Part shown: in pieces, positions 1 to 6,196 of the stretch
How the letters are laid out: every line of letters begins with the position of its first letter
Position numbering within the stretch: the stretch's first letter is position 1
Origin: Clostridia bacterium
GTDB taxonomy: Bacteria; Bacillota; Clostridia; Christensenellales; UBA1242
Assembly: GCA_900768425.1 (NCBI GenBank)
Contig: CAAGCR010000084.1
Span: 1 to 13,200 of the forward strand
Length of the DNA: 13,200 bases
Direction: 5' to 3'
The notes under the pieces: model-generated
The model's database searches: none
What the model was told of the DNA's origin: nothing
The model's input: only the letters and a program-made list of their open reading frames with translations
Translations under genes and position numbers: made by a program

Positions 1-16
1 ACGGGAATAATAAAAA

Positions 17-113
17 AGTGAACAAGCATAAATGCTTGCAGTGAACGAGATTACATCTTGCAGTGAACAAATTGCAAACAATTTGCTGTGAAGTGCAAAC
101 CAATTCGGTTTGC
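17..113. repeat. Four tandem hairpins joined by conserved GTGAA linkers
   Basis: Four consecutive units each have a GTGAA linker (starting at 18, 41, 63 and 88, so 22-25 base spacing) followed by a hairpin. The stems are unrelated in sequence: CAAGCA/TGCTTG (loop TAAA), CGAGAT/ATCTTG (loop TAC, one G-T pair), CAAATTG/CAATTTG (loop CAAA) and GCAAACC/GGTTTGC (loop AATTC). Linker and architecture are kept while stem sequence changes completely. No open reading frame covers it. Whether it acts as DNA or RNA cannot be told from the sequence; it may be a minisatellite typical of this genome. Confidence 0.7.
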
Positions 114-122
114 GGTTATTGT

Positions 123-173
123 TTATGTTGCTAACGCAACAAATGAATAATGAATATTGATGATTGATGAATT
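123..173. repeat. Dispersed intergenic repeat, copy 1
   Basis: A 24-base segment (123-146) centred on the hairpin GTTGC-TAAC-GCAAC is identical to 1534-1557. It is followed by a degenerate ATGAAT/ATGATT run ending in ATGATTGATGAATT (160-173), whose reverse complement recurs exactly at 1584-1597 and 11200-11213. All three sites are intergenic, so this looks like a family of small dispersed repeats rather than a gene-specific regulatory site. Confidence 0.65.
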
Positions 174-188
174 ATTGTCATATTAAAA

Positions 189-252
189 AAAACAAGTTAT
201 CACCTAATTTTTTGCTCCCGAGCTCAAAGGGCAAAATTTCAAAACTTGTTTT
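189..252. repeat. Imperfect palindrome (REP-like)
   Basis: AAAACAAGTT (189-198) pairs with AACTTGTTTT (243-252). Inside, a run ending TTTTTTGCTCCC (208-219) faces GGGCAAAATT (229-238). The inner GCTCCC/GGGCAAAA core resembles the hairpin at 11101-11122, so this may be a decayed member of the same REP/MITE-like family. It could also be a weak terminator for something upstream of the window, but no coding end is seen. Confidence 0.45.
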
Positions 253-329
253 GAAAAACTGAGAGGTTAAAAGAATTATGATGGCTAATAAAGTAATATA
301 GATATATTAATAAACATAAATTATAAAAT

Positions 330-358
330 TTGACAAAAATTATTGAATAATATATATT
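330..358 (+). promoter_or_regulatory. Promoter of the Y RNA
   Basis: A perfect -35 box TTGACA (330-335), a 17-base spacer and a -10 box TATATT (353-358) place the start of transcription near 365-366. This is where the terminal stem of the structured RNA begins. Box, spacing and RNA end agree, so the RNA appears to be an independent transcript. Confidence 0.7.
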
Positions 359-365
359 ATTTATA

Positions 366-502
366 ATGCCGTAGTGAAGGTAACGGTTACTTCGTCCTAA
401 GAGCTGGAAGTCGCAAGTTCGAATCTTGCCGACCTTATGGTCGTAGTGCAGGGGTTAGCACGCCAATGAGTCCGTTACCGCCAGTTTCTCGGCATTTTTT
501 TT
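366..502 (+). ncRNA. yrlA: YrlA-like bacterial Y RNA with a permuted tRNA-mimic domain
   Basis: Seen in the sequence: an end stem GCCG(368-371)/CGGC(490-493), extended by flanking A-T pairs; an internal loop; then stem GGTAACGG(379-386)/CCGTTACC(472-479), continued after a TT bulge by ACTT(389-392)/GAGT(468-471). Within it lie a tRNA T-arm GCAAG-TTCGAAT-CTTGC (413-429), a stem CGACC/GGTCG (430-434/439-443) closed by TTAT, the dinucleotide TA as at tRNA positions 8-9, and a D-arm GTGC-AGGGGTTA-GCAC (446-461). The tRNA parts are present but circularly permuted, with acceptor strands joined by a tetraloop and the ends leaving from the anticodon side. Known: YrlA RNAs have this tRNA-mimic module on a stem bound by the Ro60 orthologue Rsr, linked to RNA quality control. 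Inferred: this is such an RNA. No rsr gene lies in the window. The identification is from memory of the family, without a covariance search. Confidence 0.78.
490..502 (+). terminator. U-run terminator of the Y RNA
   Basis: The 3' strand of the RNA's terminal stem (CGGCAT, 490-495) runs straight into eight T residues (495-502). The end stem of the RNA itself therefore probably serves as its intrinsic terminator. Confidence 0.65.
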
Positions 503-772
503 ATTGACTTTATAAAGTTTAATGGTTATATTGTAAACAACTTACATTATGCTCCTAAGTGCAATAGTTTTGATATGGTTAAAAGTCAAGTAGAATTTGC
601 GACTAAAAATTTTTAATATGTAAAAAATTCAACAAAAAATTTTATGTATTTATTTGGATATTTTAAAATTTAATGTTACACTTGTTTAAACTGTTTGATG
701 TTTTGGTTTGTATATCAAAACTAATAGTTAAATAATGTCGCATATTTAGCATATATGAAAAACTTAACCACC
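503..772. other. AT-rich spacer between Y RNA and the cloverleaf
   Basis: No credible coding region, RNA gene or strong promoter is seen in this AT-rich spacer. Together with the 773-845 structure it forms the 5' region of yajC, for which I could not identify a convincing -35/-10 pair. Confidence 0.5.
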
Positions 773-845
773 GGAAGTAAAATTTTGCTATCACAAAATT
801 TTTGAAATTGTTTACGCAATTTCGTTTGATAAATCAAACACTTCC
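773..845. repeat. Compact three-hairpin cloverleaf element upstream of yajC
   Basis: Outer stem GGAAGT (773-778)/ACTTCC (840-845) encloses three back-to-back perfect hairpins: AAAATTTTG/CAAAATTTT (779-787/794-802, loop CTATCA), GAAATTG/CAATTTC (804-810/817-823, loop TTTACG) and GTTTGA/TCAAAC (824-829/834-839, loop TAAA). Only T803 is unpaired at the junction. The fold works on either strand. It may be a mobile palindromic element (MITE/REP-like) or a structured leader; it ends 77 bases before the yajC start. The stems share no sequence with one another. Confidence 0.65.
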
Positions 846-922
846 TAGAATTATTGTAAATAAGACTTGTATATGTAAAAACATTTTGCGATTAAAATAA
901 TAAAATTAAGGAGTATATTTTT

Positions 923-1369
923 ATGAAATGGTATTATTGGGCTATTGTGCTAGGTGTGCTTGCAATTATGTATGTGGTTTTGATTGCTCGCCAAAAGAAA
1001 CAAGAAAAACAAAGTATGGAGATTATGAATTCTTTCCAAGTGGGAGATAAAGTAATTACACATATCGGTATTTATGGGAAAATTAAACGCATTTATAACA
1101 CAACTTATGGTAAAGTTTGCGTACTTGAAATTGGTAATCAAAACAAAATAGAAGTTGAAATGGATATGCGTTACATTGCGGGCAAAGATGAAAAAACTCT
1201 TGTTGCCGATGAACCTAAAAAAGAAGAACAGGTTGCCCCAGCAAAAGATGAGCAACCAGCCCCAGCCGAAAACGAAGAACCAAAACCACAAGAAGAACCC
1301 GTAGAAGAACAACCAAAAGAAGAAAAACCAGAAAAAAAGACAACAAAGTCTAAAAAGAAAAATAAATAG
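923..1369 (+). CDS. yajC: Preprotein translocase accessory subunit YajC
   Basis: 148 residues. YajC is the small single-span partner of SecDF/YidC at the Sec translocon; its exact role is unsettled. Seen here: a short N-terminus and one membrane helix (about 4-21), a basic stretch, then the YajC core (about 36-83) with the family pattern F-x-x-GD-x-V-x-T-x-x-G-I-x-G-x-I. From about residue 88 to the end comes a low-complexity Glu/Pro/Lys tail of about 60 residues ending in a Lys-rich patch, longer than in most short YajC proteins. AAGGAG (908-913) lies 9 bases before ATG. The gene is alone: neither secD/secF nor tgt is next to it, and a strong terminator follows. The tail resembles in composition the Glu/Pro-rich region of the protein at 7867-10419, without clear homology. 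Confidence 0.88.
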   Translation: MKWYYWAIVLGVLAIMYVVLIARQKKQEKQSMEIMNSFQVGDKVITHIGIYGKIKRIYNTTYGKVCVLEIGNQNKIEVEMDMRYIAGKDEKTLVADEPKKEEQVAPAKDEQPAPAENEEPKPQEEPVEEQPKEEKPEKKTTKSKKKNK

Positions 1370-1388
1370 TTTGTATTTATAAAAAACG

Positions 1389-1435
1389 GACTGTAAAGAA
1401 ATTACTTTTTACATAATTTCTTTACAGTCTTTTTT
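1389..1435 (+). terminator. Intrinsic terminator of yajC
   Basis: A perfect 16-bp stem (1389-1404 with 1414-1429), a 9-base loop and six T residues (1430-1435) lie 19 bases after the yajC stop. Flanking A and T runs could also let it work for the minus strand. Confidence 0.9.
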
Positions 1436-1479
1436 GATGTTATATATGTTTGTTTTTTATAAAAATGTTCAATAAAAAC

Positions 1480-1525
1480 TTATTAAAAAGATTTTAAAAG
1501 GGGTCGTAAAAAATCTTTTTAATAA
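1480..1525 (-). terminator. Perfect A/T stem-loop, possible minus-strand terminator
   Basis: A perfect 16-bp inverted repeat (1480-1495/1510-1525) with a 14-base loop containing GGGG. On the minus strand the stem is followed within two bases by five T residues. It could terminate transcription from the gene ending at 1618, though it is 93 bases away, nearly all A-T pairs, and the dispersed repeat lies between. Confidence 0.4.
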
Positions 1526-1533
1526 ATGATGAA

Positions 1534-1601
1534 TTATGTTGCTAACGCAACAAATGATGATTGATGACTAATATATTATCCTTAATTCATCAATCATCAT
1601 T
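1534..1601. repeat. Dispersed intergenic repeat, copy 2, as a long hairpin
   Basis: This begins with the 24-base segment identical to 123-146 (GTTGC-TAAC-GCAAC hairpin). AATGATGATTGATGA (1553-1567) then pairs perfectly over 15 bp with 1587-1601, with a 19-base loop. The sequence AATTCATCAATCAT (1584-1597) recurs at 11200-11213 and in inverse orientation at 160-173. It could fold in the 3' untranslated region of the gene ending at 1618. Confidence 0.65.
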
Positions 1602-1617
1602 CATCATTACTATTACC

Positions 1618-2604
1618 TTACTTCACTTCTATGCTTTGCACATTTTTCTCTCTGGTGCGAGTGAAGAATTTATATTTTGCACATGCGTTTTCAAATAGAA
1701 TATGCACTCTGCCGTTTTCGTAGTCTATGCCTTCACTCATACATGGGGCAACTATTGTTTTGTCTAAAATGTCGGTTGATAGAATATATAGGTCTAGGTC
1801 ATTACCATTTATTGTAATTTTGTTTGGGCTAAGACTTGGTGTGTTGTAAACATAAATCAATGAGTCCGGCAAAGAATAAGATGTGGAAATTACATATTTG
1901 CCACTATCGGTTATGCACATTCCTTGTGCTTGGTCTGGAACGGAAATTGCTTTTATTGGTTTTGTATCGGCAAGTCCACTATCTTTGCTTGTATCTATAT
2001 TATAGCATAGTGTGATGCCATGATTTGTTTCGGTGTCACTGATTTTTACATAATGTGTTTTGTCAACTTCGTATTTTTTTGGTTTATAAAATTCACCTAT
2101 GTAAAGAATACCATCGCGGGCATAACAAAAATCGGTGTTTATTTTAGTTTCATAAAAATTAAGTGAAATAATTATATCTCCGTTTTGTGCGTTTAAAATA
2201 TTGGATAAACTAAAATTAAATAAATATCCATCAGAAACCAAATATACCATTTCATCGTACATTGCAATGCCACCAAAATGTCCGTTGTTTAGATTTGTGC
2301 TTAATGTATCAATTAGAACATATTTGCTAATGCCGTCTTTATTCACATAATATACTCTTGATGGACTATTTGTATCCTTCATATATCCACTAATTAAATA
2401 ACCATTTGTACCATCAACGGTGCATAGCCCTTGCGGAATAAAACCATCATTTAATCCGGGGATTTTTACTTCTGCTTGTGAATAGTTATAAAAATCATAT
2501 TTTTTGCCAAAATAATAAATACACACTGCCCCCACCAATAAAACCAATATTAGTATAATCGCACTGAGTGATATTATTCTCTTTTTTGCAAATGTTTTAG
2601 ACAT
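1618..2604 (-). CDS. Membrane-anchored protein, possibly beta-propeller (unknown function)
   Basis: 328 residues. A basic N-terminus and one hydrophobic helix (about 11-31) make it a signal-anchored protein with about 295 residues outside the membrane. The outer part is beta-rich with recurring short motifs: F-I-P-Q-G-L near the start, a central A-Q-G-M-C-I-T followed by G-K-Y-V-I-S-T-S, and a late M-S-E-G-I-D with I-L-F-E-N-A-C-A-K-Y. Such evenly spaced x-QG/EG-I plus Gly-strand repeats resemble YncE-like or quinoprotein-like propeller proteins, but I cannot name a family. No catalytic motif is seen. AAGGAG on the minus strand (2612-2617) lies 7 bases before ATG. It stands alone, divergent from the pilin-like gene. 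Confidence 0.72.
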   Translation of the reverse strand: MSKTFAKKRIISLSAIILILVLLVGAVCIYYFGKKYDFYNYSQAEVKIPGLNDGFIPQGLCTVDGTNGYLISGYMKDTNSPSRVYYVNKDGISKYVLIDTLSTNLNNGHFGGIAMYDEMVYLVSDGYLFNFSLSNILNAQNGDIIISLNFYETKINTDFCYARDGILYIGEFYKPKKYEVDKTHYVKISDTETNHGITLCYNIDTSKDSGLADTKPIKAISVPDQAQGMCITDSGKYVISTSYSLPDSLIYVYNTPSLSPNKITINGNDLDLYILSTDILDKTIVAPCMSEGIDYENGRVHILFENACAKYKFFTRTREKNVQSIEVK

Positions 2605-2628
2605 ATTCTCTCTCCTTATTGTTTGTTA

Positions 2629-2657
2629 ATTTTATCATAATTAAATATTTATTACAA
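2629..2657 (-). promoter_or_regulatory. Promoter of the 1618-2604 gene
   Basis: On the minus strand: -35 TTGTAA (2652-2657), 17-base spacer, -10 TAAAAT (2629-2634) preceded by TGA, an extended -10 element. It lies about 25 bases upstream of the start codon, leaving a short leader with the AAGGAG site. Confidence 0.6.
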
Positions 2658-2823
2658 ATTTTTTGAACTTTATTATATATAATTAAAAAAGTCTAAAAGA
2701 AAAATATTGTTAAATAATTATTAAAAACAATTAAATATAGAGAATTTTGCAAAATGAATTATTAAGAAAAATAAATAATAAATAATTATTTCAAAAAAAA
2801 TATTAAAAATTAGTAAAAATGTT

Positions 2824-2852
2824 TTGCATTTAAAATAATTATATGTTAATAT
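2824..2852 (+). promoter_or_regulatory. Promoter of the pilin-like gene
   Basis: -35 TTGCAT (2824-2829), 17-base spacer, -10 TAATAT (2847-2852) preceded by TGT (extended -10). The expected start is near 2859, giving a leader of about 70 bases. The rest of 2658-2823 is very AT-rich with no other recognisable feature. Confidence 0.6.
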
Positions 2853-2927
2853 ATGTGTGTAACAATTTAGTAGGAATAATAAAATTATTTCTGCAAAAGA
2901 TAAAATTAAATAATTTGGAGGTTTATT

Positions 2928-3281
2928 ATGAATTTAATTTTAGCGAAAATTTGTGCATTTATGACAAATATGCCAATGAAGGTAGATAGAACTAAATACG
3001 ACATTGACCCAAATTTTGAATGGGTGTTTGATGTTGTTGATGTAATTGATATGGTTACTTGGCCTTTATTAATTTTGGTTGCATCTGCTGGAACAATTTA
3101 TGCAATTGTTTTGGGTGTTCAAATGGCAAGAGCCGATTCTACTGAAAAACGTGAAGAAGCAAAGAAACGTGTTATCAACGTTTTAATCGGTATGGCAATA
3201 GCTGTTGGTTTAATCTTGTTAATTAAATTATTTATGAACTACCTACCAGGCTGGATAGGTAAACCAAACGAAACCACCTAA
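2928..3281 (+). CDS. VirB2/TrbC-like pilin candidate of a type IV secretion system
   Basis: 117 residues. About 42 mostly polar residues precede two hydrophobic helices (about 43-66 and 82-103), joined by a short charged cytoplasmic loop with A-R-A-D-S-T-E-K-R-E-E-A-K-K-R; a short tail ends P-G-W-I-G-K-P-N-E-T-T. Two helices around a small basic/acidic loop, ending in a G-M-A-I-A-V-G-L-I-like second helix, is the pattern of VirB2-type T4SS pilins, including the pilin-like conjugal proteins of Gram-positive and mollicute ICEs. The next gene is VirB6/TrbL-like, which supports this. GGAGG (2917-2921) is 6 bases from ATG. It has its own promoter and strong terminator, so it may be expressed at a different level from its neighbours. 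Alternative: any small two-helix membrane protein. Confidence 0.65.
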   Translation: MNLILAKICAFMTNMPMKVDRTKYDIDPNFEWVFDVVDVIDMVTWPLLILVASAGTIYAIVLGVQMARADSTEKREEAKKRVINVLIGMAIAVGLILLIKLFMNYLPGWIGKPNETT

Positions 3282-3300
3282 TTAATTTAATATTTATTTT

Positions 3301-3332
3301 AAAAGACCTTTGGTTCACCAAGGGTCTTTTTT
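3301..3332 (+). terminator. Intrinsic terminator of the pilin-like gene
   Basis: A 13-bp stem (3301-3313/3318-3330, one G-T pair) with a TTCA tetraloop, ending in six T residues (3327-3332), 20 bases after the stop. It isolates the small gene from the large membrane-protein gene downstream. Confidence 0.92.
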
Positions 3333-3685
3333 ATAACTATTAAAAGTTAATTAATACAAACTGGCCAGTAAGAAACTTTTTTAAAGATTGAAAAATTATA
3401 ACAAACGAAATAGGTGTTTACTTATACCTTTAAATAAACATATTAATTGTGACATATATATATTGTCAGATATTCAAAATGAAATGTTGATTTGTTAAGG
3501 CGGATAGTTTTATTTAATTTCAACATTGCCAAAATATCATTTGTGCATTGAGAGAAAAAATAAATGTTCTGTGTGTGGCAAATGTATTTTAATCAAAAAT
3601 AAGGATTTTTATATGTAAAAATAAGCCTTAATATATTTATTATATTAAATAATTAATAAATATTTTATAATTTTGAAAAAAACTA
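3333..3685. other. AT-rich spacer with small inverted repeats
   Basis: No coding region is credible here; the longest start-led candidate with any context is a 12-codon frame near 3563 with only a weak purine stretch before it. Small inverted repeats are visible (TGACA/TGTCA around 3450-3470; AAGG/CCTT with A/T arms around 3601-3628), none with terminator features. Confidence 0.5.
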
Positions 3686-3721
3686 TGTACAAATTTATGA
3701 GTTTTTGGTATACTAAAAGTA
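3686..3721 (+). promoter_or_regulatory. Extended -10 promoter of the VirB6-like gene
   Basis: A weak -35 TGTACA (3686-3691), 17-base spacer and TGG-TATACT (3706-3714), an extended -10, place transcription start near 3721, 20 bases before ATG. The 16-mer TGGTATACTAAAAGTA (3706-3721) recurs exactly on the minus strand at 7592-7607, upstream of another membrane-protein gene. Confidence 0.7.
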
Positions 3722-3740
3722 TATAAAGGAGAAGTCTAAA

Positions 3741-5999
3741 ATGAACGCTTTACTTTTAGGTGTGGTAGCGGATACATTAAAGAGCATTTTTACAATTATT
3801 CCTAAACTACTATACTTTATTGTGTCTTGCATTTTATCGTTAATAGATTTATGTCAGATGGCTTTTAGAAAAATGGCTGGGCTAGATTCCGTAACCATTT
3901 CCGGAGAGTCCTATACCGGTGATTCTGTGTATAAAATAATAACAGATGCATTGTTCACTGGCAGATACCCTGCTATTAAAACAATATTCTGGTCATTAAT
4001 TATTCTTGGTGTATTTATGTTGTTTATAACATCACTAATTGCATTAATTAGAACAGAATATAACCCAGATAAAGAAAAAGGAAATTCAAAAGCGGGAATT
4101 GTTAAAAATTTCTTTAAGGCAATTTTCTCTTTCGCGATAGTTCCTATTGCTTGTATATTCGGTATGTTCCTATTTAATTCATTGGTTGGAGTTGTAAACA
4201 CAATTACTACACAACCGGTTTTGAATAGTACTGAAGTCACAACATATTATAGTCAATGGAATGCGGTTGCCGATAGCAATAAAGATTCCGGTGTATATGA
4301 TGAAGGTACTCTTGATAAAGTAGAAAACGCATATATGGCATATGAGGTGTTTGGTTTACATATTCCAACAAATGTTCAGCCATTTAGCGGAATGGTGTTT
4401 AGAGCTTGTGCGTACGGTAGTAACAGAGTCAGAAATAATGAAGATTATTTCTTAGTGCTAAAAAATAATAATGTTTTAGGTTTCTTAGATAAATTTAATG
4501 AACAAGGTGATGCTGCAGATATTATTGATACCGGTTTTGCAATAAATGCAAAATTAAGAGAAACTTCTAATTTGTCAAAAGATATTGTTAAGACTTTTTA
4601 TGGTGACTGTTCCGATTTCATAAATTTTGGAACTTGGCGATATCATAGTATTGAAAGTTTAAGCAAATATAATGTCAACGCGGTTTATTTCTTTTATGAT
4701 TTGTGGTCATTCAATTACATAGTTGCATTTGTTGCGGTTGTGTCAATAGGTAAACTATATTTCGGATTTGTATTGTACTTAATGCAAAGATTATTTGAAA
4801 TTATTGGACTATTCTTGGTATCACCTATTTCAATCTCGCTTATGCCACTTGATAATGGCGATTCATTAAAAACTTGGCGTACATTGTTTATAACTAAATT
4901 TACACTACTCGTAATAATGGTTGGAACATTAAACTTAATATCTCCACTACTTGCAATTTGTGACAATATTCAATTTTTCAATATACCATTTATAGATTAT
5001 ATTTTAACAACATTCTTCTTAATTGCTGCGTTTAATGCGGTTGACTCATTAAATAAAATGTTTGCCAAAATATTCACAGGTGATGATAAGAACTATGGTG
5101 CTGTTGGTGAGGCGGCAGGTGCAATTACTAAAAACTTTACTACAGGTGCAAATGCAACATTTAGCGCTGCGAAACTTGCAGCATTGCCGGTAACTGCACC
5201 AACCCGACTTGGTGCACATATAGTCGGTGGAAAAATTGCAGAAGCAAGAAAAAATAAAATTAATCAAAAAATTGAAAATGCTAAAAATGCTTACGCAACC
5301 GAAGAACAAAAACTTAATGCTATTGATGAAGCCACTAGCAGAGAAGATTCTGCAAATACTACAGAACTTGCAGGAATTGATGCTGACCAAGCAACATTAA
5401 ATCAATTCAATAATGATACAGGTGGTTTGCTAGAAAGAAATGCAGCGAATGATACAGCAATGCAAGAAGCATATATTAGATCACACTTTGTTGGTAAGAC
5501 AAAAGCACAACGAGATGCATTTAGAACTCAATTAAGTACAGATGCTGGGTTAAGACAAAGAGTGCTAGATGAAATGTATGATAAAGATACAGCAGGGAAA
5601 ATTGATAGTTTCTATAAATATGACAGGAACTTGTCGGCAGCAGAGAATGCACAAAAGAAAGCAGATATGCTTGCTATGTTGCAAAGAGGACAGTCTGATA
5701 TTACTGCTAGAAGAACAGCAAATGCAACAGAAAGAGCTAGAATTGATACTGATATAGCAAATAATAAAACTAATCGTGAAAGTAGACTTGAGGCGGCTAC
5801 AAGACGTAGAGATGAAGAAATTAGAAGACTTGAAGAAAGCAAAACAAGTTCGGCAGTTGGCAGAGCTGCAAAATATGCTTCTGGTGGTATTGTAAAAACA
5901 GCCAAGAATATTAGTAATATTGCTAAAGTCCTTCCTCTTTCTAATGAAATTGATGGTATTTTAAGTGCAAACAAATACACTGATAAACCACCAAAATAA
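3741..5999 (+). CDS. VirB6/TrbL-like polytopic membrane protein with coiled-coil tail
   Basis: 752 residues. About seven hydrophobic segments are visible: about 13-37, 79-103, 126-151, then an outer loop of about 170 residues (about 152-324), then about 325-347, 350-370, 385-406 and 416-436. From about 450 a Gly/Ala-rich linker leads into a long Ala/Asn/Lys/Glu-rich helical region (about 498-720). This layout (multi-span N-terminal half, large central loop, long hydrophilic C-terminal half) matches VirB6/TrbL-like channel components of Gram-positive and mollicute conjugation systems; the family is inferred from layout and from the pilin-like neighbour, not from a signature motif. AAAGGAG (3725-3731) lies 9 bases before ATG, with an extended -10 promoter just upstream. 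No VirB4, VirD4 or relaxase gene is near. The tail could contact cytoplasmic partners. Alternative: an unrelated large membrane protein. Confidence 0.65.
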   Translation: MNALLLGVVADTLKSIFTIIPKLLYFIVSCILSLIDLCQMAFRKMAGLDSVTISGESYTGDSVYKIITDALFTGRYPAIKTIFWSLIILGVFMLFITSLIALIRTEYNPDKEKGNSKAGIVKNFFKAIFSFAIVPIACIFGMFLFNSLVGVVNTITTQPVLNSTEVTTYYSQWNAVADSNKDSGVYDEGTLDKVENAYMAYEVFGLHIPTNVQPFSGMVFRACAYGSNRVRNNEDYFLVLKNNNVLGFLDKFNEQGDAADIIDTGFAINAKLRETSNLSKDIVKTFYGDCSDFINFGTWRYHSIESLSKYNVNAVYFFYDLWSFNYIVAFVAVVSIGKLYFGFVLYLMQRLFEIIGLFLVSPISISLMPLDNGDSLKTWRTLFITKFTLLVIMVGTLNLISPLLAICDNIQFFNIPFIDYILTTFFLIAAFNAVDSLNKMFAKIFTGDDKNYGAVGEAAGAITKNFTTGANATFSAAKLAALPVTAPTRLGAHIVGGKIAEARKNKINQKIENAKNAYATEEQKLNAIDEATSREDSANTTELAGIDADQATLNQFNNDTGGLLERNAANDTAMQEAYIRSHFVGKTKAQRDAFRTQLSTDAGLRQRVLDEMYDKDTAGKIDSFYKYDRNLSAAENAQKKADMLAMLQRGQSDITARRTANATERARIDTDIANNKTNRESRLEAATRRRDEEIRRLEESKTSSAVGRAAKYASGGIVKTAKNISNIAKVLPLSNEIDGILSANKYTDKPPK

Positions 6000-6018
6000 A
6001 TTTAATTAACAAAAAAAA

Positions 6019-6051
6019 CAAGATTCAAAATTAAATGAATCTTGCTTTTTT
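6019..6051 (+). terminator. Intrinsic terminator of the VirB6-like gene
   Basis: CAAGATTCA (6019-6027) pairs with TGAATCTTG (6036-6044) over an 8-base A/T loop. It is followed by C and six T residues, 20 bases after the stop. The A-run in front could make it partly bidirectional, helping to end the convergent gene too. Confidence 0.85.
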
Positions 6052-6196
6052 ATTACTGTAATTATAAGTGGTATATTTTTTAAGTTGTAAAATGTTTTAG
6101 AATAACTTTACTTTTATGTTTTGTAAATCAATACAAGATGTTTTTTTGTAAACCGTTTTATATTTTTTATGCATTTTAATGGTGCATTAATTATCT

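Noticed and set aside
379..436. Ordinary tRNA ending in the T-arm at 413-429
   Set aside because: The acceptor would pair at only five positions and about 12 bases are missing between acceptor and T-arm. The D-arm and the partner acceptor strand lie downstream instead, so the permuted fold is far better.
463..480. Hammerhead-like string ATGAGTCCGT
   Set aside because: The CTGANGA core is not matched (CCAATGA) and no GAAA-containing partner strand is in place.
366..502. tmRNA
   Set aside because: There is no tag reading frame and no long interior. The acceptor strands are joined by a tetraloop, and a well-formed D-stem is present, unlike tmRNA.
3563..3601. A 12-codon micro-ORF starting ATG-TTC
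   Set aside because: Only a weak GAGAG-like stretch precedes it and nothing else supports translation.
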